A stretch of 8,295 nt of DNA from an uncultured beta proteobacterium (GTDB taxonomy: Bacteria > Pseudomonadota > Gammaproteobacteria > Burkholderiales > Burkholderiaceae_B). Shown here piece after piece: positions 5,694 to 8,295 of this stretch; position 1 is the first letter of the stretch, and the number at the start of each line of letters is the position of its first letter. The stretch spans positions 1-8,295 of the forward strand of contig CAIYWO010000119.1 in the NCBI GenBank assembly GCA_903929925.1. Direction: 5' to 3'. A model generated the notes under the pieces. The model had not been told where the DNA came from and searched no databases. It saw only the letters and a list, made by a program, of their open reading frames with translations. The position numbers and the translations under genes were made by a program.

Positions 5694-6857
5694 ATGCAAA
5701 CTACTCATTCAGACCAGTATCAGGACATTCGTGACGCCATCCGGGATCTCTGCAAACAATTCCCCGACGAGTACTTTCGAAAAGTGGACGAGGCACGAGG
5801 CTATCCCGAGGAATTCGTCAACGCGCTGACCCAAGCTGGCTGGATGGCTGCCCTGATCCCTCAGGAGTACGGTGGTTCGGGCCTTGGGCTGACCGAAGCC
5901 TCTGTCATTATGGAAGAGATTAACCGCTCAGGCGGTAATTCAGGTGCCTGCCACGGTCAGCTCTACAACATGGGCACGCTACTGCGCCATGGCTCGACTG
6001 AACAAAAAAATCTGTATCTGCCCAAAATTGCGGCGGGTGAGCTGCGTCTGCAGTCAATGGGTGTAACGGAGCCCACCACCGGCACCGACACCACCAAGAT
6101 CAAGACAACGGCCGTTAAGAAGGGAGACCGTTACGTCATTAATGGACAAAAAGTTTGGATCTCGCGTATCCAACACTCCGATCTCATGATCTTGTTGGCA
6201 CGCACAACACCTCTTGACCAAGTCACAAAGAAATCCGAAGGGATGTCGATATTTATCGTCGATCTCCATCAGGCAATCGGCAACGGTTTAACTGTGCGCC
6301 CCATTTTGAACATGGTGAACCACGAAACGAACGAGCTGTTTTTCGAGAACCTTGAAATCCCAGCCGAAAACCTCATCGGTGAAGAAGGCAAAGGCTTTAA
6401 GTACATTCTCGACGGCTTGAACGCCGAGCGCGCCTTGATTGCAGCTGAGTGTATTGGTGATGGTTACTGGTTCATCGACCGTGTATCCAAGTACGTGAAG
6501 GATCGTATCGTCTTTGGTCGTCCGATCGGACAAAACCAAGGCGTTCAGTTCCCGATCGCACGGGCTTTTGTCAACGTCGAGGCTGCCAGCCTGATGCGTT
6601 ACGAAGCCTGCCGCCTCTTTGATGCGAAACAAGCTTGCGGCACACAAGCGAACATGGCGAAATTGCTCGCGGCAGACGCGTCCTGGGAAGCGGCAAATGC
6701 ATGCTTGCAATTCCATGGAGGCTTTGGCTTCGCCTGCGAATACGACGTAGAGCGCAAGTTCCGCGAAACGCGTTTATATCAAGTCGCGCCAATATCAACC
6801 AACCTGATCTTGTCGTACGTGGCTGAACACGTACTTGGTCTACCACGTTCGTTCTAA
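5694..6857 (+). CDS. Acyl-CoA dehydrogenase family protein (substrate unknown)
   Basis: An FAD-dependent acyl-CoA dehydrogenase of 387 residues, expected to insert an alpha,beta double bond into a CoA thioester and pass electrons to ETF. An N-terminal helical domain (about 5-115) is followed by the middle beta domain with the FAD/substrate motif MGVTEPTTGTDTTKIKT (122-138) and VWISRIQHSD (154-163). The C-terminal helical domain has RIVFGRPIGQNQGVQF (271-286), the FAD contact across the dimer, and QFHGGFGFACEYDVERKFRE (339-358). At the place of the usual catalytic Glu (YEGT in medium-chain enzymes), this protein reads VAPIS, with Pro366. Glu245, in LNAERALIA, aligns with the catalytic Glu of isovaleryl-CoA dehydrogenase and is the likely base. 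First gene of an operon with the MmgE/PrpD gene 10 bp on. No clear Shine-Dalgarno. A short-branched or dicarboxylic acyl-CoA is a guess; the class is secure. Confidence 0.93.
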   Translation: MQTTHSDQYQDIRDAIRDLCKQFPDEYFRKVDEARGYPEEFVNALTQAGWMAALIPQEYGGSGLGLTEASVIMEEINRSGGNSGACHGQLYNMGTLLRHGSTEQKNLYLPKIAAGELRLQSMGVTEPTTGTDTTKIKTTAVKKGDRYVINGQKVWISRIQHSDLMILLARTTPLDQVTKKSEGMSIFIVDLHQAIGNGLTVRPILNMVNHETNELFFENLEIPAENLIGEEGKGFKYILDGLNAERALIAAECIGDGYWFIDRVSKYVKDRIVFGRPIGQNQGVQFPIARAFVNVEAASLMRYEACRLFDAKQACGTQANMAKLLAADASWEAANACLQFHGGFGFACEYDVERKFRETRLYQVAPISTNLILSYVAEHVLGLPRSF

Positions 6858-6867
6858 AGGATAAAAC

Positions 6868-8256
6868 ATGACTGCCGTTCGCTCCCCTGCCCCCGCTGCT
6901 GTCTTGCATCCAAGCGCTGCACTCGCGAAGTTTGCCTCTGAACTGCAATACTCCGACATTCCTGAATCAGTACGCATGCGTTGCGAAGATTTATTTCTGG
7001 ACACGATGGCATCAATTTTGGCAGGGTCGTCTGCGCGTGCAGTCAAGGCGATGGCAAAGTACACAGCGCTAATGGGCCCTTCCGACGGTAAGTCTGAAGA
7101 TTTCGTCAACCGTAGAATGACGAATCCATTTTTTGCTGCGATGGTCAATGCCGCTGCTGCGCACGTAGTCGAGCAAGACGACGTGCATAACGGTTCGGTA
7201 TTCCATCCAGCCGCTGTCGTATTCCCACCAGCACTGGCCGTGGCACAAGCGATCGGCGCTTCGGGTGAAGAGTTCATTACGGCATCGGTCGTAGGCTACG
7301 AAGTTGGCATCCGCGTGGGCGAATTCCTCGGCCGATCGCATTACAAGATTTTTCATACAACGGGTACCGCTGGTACGGTTGCGGCGGCTGTCACTGTCGG
7401 ACGCCTGCTCAAGCTCAACCCAGAACAAATGCTCAACGCAATCGGCTCAGCCGGCACACAGGCGTCCGGTTTGTGGGAATTTTTGCGTGACGCAGCCGAC
7501 TCCAAACAGTTGCATACAGCGCACGCAGCTTCCACGGGTCTAAGCTCAGCCTATCTTGCCAAAGAAGGGTTTACGGGCGCACGTCGTATTCTTGAAGGTG
7601 TACAAGGCATGGCCGCTGGGATGTCAACGGATGCCGACCCAGCCAAACTGACAGACCGTCTGGGAGTGCGCTGGGCCTTACCCGAGACATCATTCAAATA
7701 CCATGCGTCGTGCCGCCACACGCATCCGGCAGCCGATGCATTGCAACACGCCATGAAGACCCATGGGTTAAAGGCTGATGACATCACACGCGTGGTGACA
7801 CATGTGCACCAAGGGGCAATTGACGTGCTGGGGCCGGTTGTCGACCCACAGACCGTCCATCAATCAAAGTTTTCTATGGGCACCGTCCTAGCTCTGATCG
7901 CAATACGAAACTCGGCTGACCTGGCAGGCTTTGATAAAGCACTCAAAGATGGTCAAGTTGCAGCCTTCCGCGACAAGGTCACAATGGAACTCGACGAAGA
8001 GGTCGACACAGCGTACCCGCAGCGCTGGATCGGTAAGGTCACCGTCACCACCAAGGACGGACGTAGTCTCGCAGGCCGCGTCGACGAGCCGAAAGGTGAC
8101 CCGGGCAACACGTTGTCGCGTCCGGAGATCGAAGACAAAGCCTTGCGTCTTGGAACGTATGAAGGCAACGCCACAGAAGCGCAGGTCAAGAAGCTGATCC
8201 AAACGGTTTGGGCTATTAGCAAGCAGCCTACGCTGGGTCGTGTATTGTCCGATTGA
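6868..8256 (+). CDS. MmgE/PrpD family protein
   Basis: A 462-residue member of the MmgE/PrpD fold, which includes 2-methylcitrate dehydratase (PrpD), cis-aconitate decarboxylase and related enzymes acting on small di- and tricarboxylic acids. An all-helical N-terminal domain covers about residues 15-270. It contains the conserved HVVEQDDVHNGSVFHPAAVV (99-118: Asp104/Asp105, His107, His113), the GYEVGIRVG segment (143-151), HTTGTAGT (163-170) and Lys213. FKYHASCRHTHPAADA (276-291: Lys277, His286) leads into the alpha/beta C-terminal domain. Length is normal and conserved polar residues appear intact, so an active enzyme is likely, but motifs do not settle the substrate. AGGA (6858-6861), directly after the dehydrogenase stop, gives a good Shine-Dalgarno 6 nt from the ATG, indicating co-expression. 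MmgE-type genes beside acyl-CoA dehydrogenase genes are also known from the Bacillus mmg operon, but this need not be the same pathway. Confidence 0.92.
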   Translation: MTAVRSPAPAAVLHPSAALAKFASELQYSDIPESVRMRCEDLFLDTMASILAGSSARAVKAMAKYTALMGPSDGKSEDFVNRRMTNPFFAAMVNAAAAHVVEQDDVHNGSVFHPAAVVFPPALAVAQAIGASGEEFITASVVGYEVGIRVGEFLGRSHYKIFHTTGTAGTVAAAVTVGRLLKLNPEQMLNAIGSAGTQASGLWEFLRDAADSKQLHTAHAASTGLSSAYLAKEGFTGARRILEGVQGMAAGMSTDADPAKLTDRLGVRWALPETSFKYHASCRHTHPAADALQHAMKTHGLKADDITRVVTHVHQGAIDVLGPVVDPQTVHQSKFSMGTVLALIAIRNSADLAGFDKALKDGQVAAFRDKVTMELDEEVDTAYPQRWIGKVTVTTKDGRSLAGRVDEPKGDPGNTLSRPEIEDKALRLGTYEGNATEAQVKKLIQTVWAISKQPTLGRVLSD

Positions 8257-8290
8257 TACTGACCAAGACGAATAACTGGAGACAACAAGC

Positions 8291-8295
8291 ATGCG
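8291..8295 (+). CDS. Probable start of the next gene of the operon (only first codon visible)
   Basis: An ATG at 8291 is preceded by GGAGA (8278-8282), with the GGAG core 9 nt before the start. It lies 34 bp after the MmgE/PrpD stop, with no terminator-like hairpin between. This looks like a translation start for a third gene in the same operon. Nothing can be said of its product from five bases. Confidence 0.45.

Noticed and set aside
6840..7428. Minus-strand open frames opposite the MmgE/PrpD gene
   Set aside because: They overlap conserved coding sequence, have low-complexity Ala/Ser/Thr or His/Arg-rich products and no supporting signals.
5694..8256. Signs that the cassette is a recent mobile insertion
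   Set aside because: No flanking repeats, integrase, transposase, tRNA or obvious change in base composition or codon use was seen; transfer can only be judged by comparing genomes.

Overview
The window reads as chromosomal DNA from a betaproteobacterium of the Burkholderiales, most likely Alcaligenaceae-like. This rests on the style of the NtrB, GlnA, RdgB and HemW proteins and on the glnA-ntrB-ntrC order; no search was run, so the genus is open. Base composition is moderate and looks even across the window. I saw no rRNA, tRNA, CRISPR array, insertion sequence or frameshifted gene.

Left part, minus strand (1-2813): a nitrogen-assimilation operon, glnA (type I glutamine synthetase) - ntrB (sensor kinase) - ntrC (response regulator, cut by the window edge). 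Upstream of glnA is a nearly textbook nitrogen-regulated control region: a -24/-12 sigma54 promoter (TGGCAC-N5-TTGC) and two palindromic NtrC enhancer sites centred about 76 and 117 bp upstream of the predicted start. The distal site overlaps the end of hemW. NtrB and NtrC made from this operon would feed back on its promoter.

Middle part, minus strand (2814-5577): a tightly packed set, a LysR-type regulator - rdgB (house-cleaning nucleotide pyrophosphatase) - hemW (radical-SAM heme chaperone). The genes overlap by 4 bp and 1 bp, so they are probably co-transcribed and translationally coupled. All of them run toward glnA, and I see no convincing terminator between hemW and glnA.

Right part, plus strand (5694-8295): a catabolic-looking pair, an acyl-CoA dehydrogenase and an MmgE/PrpD-family protein. 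They are separated by 10 bp and followed by the apparent start of a third gene at the window edge. The pair is divergent from the LysR gene, and the 116-bp gap holds a GCTT-N11-AAGC LysR-type box. The simplest reading is that the LysR protein controls this accessory acid-degradation operon while its own transcript also carries rdgB and hemW. The substrate is unknown. The dehydrogenase lacks the usual C-terminal catalytic Glu and appears to use the isovaleryl-CoA-dehydrogenase-type position instead. This cassette is the least explained part of the window; everything else is recognisable core biology.
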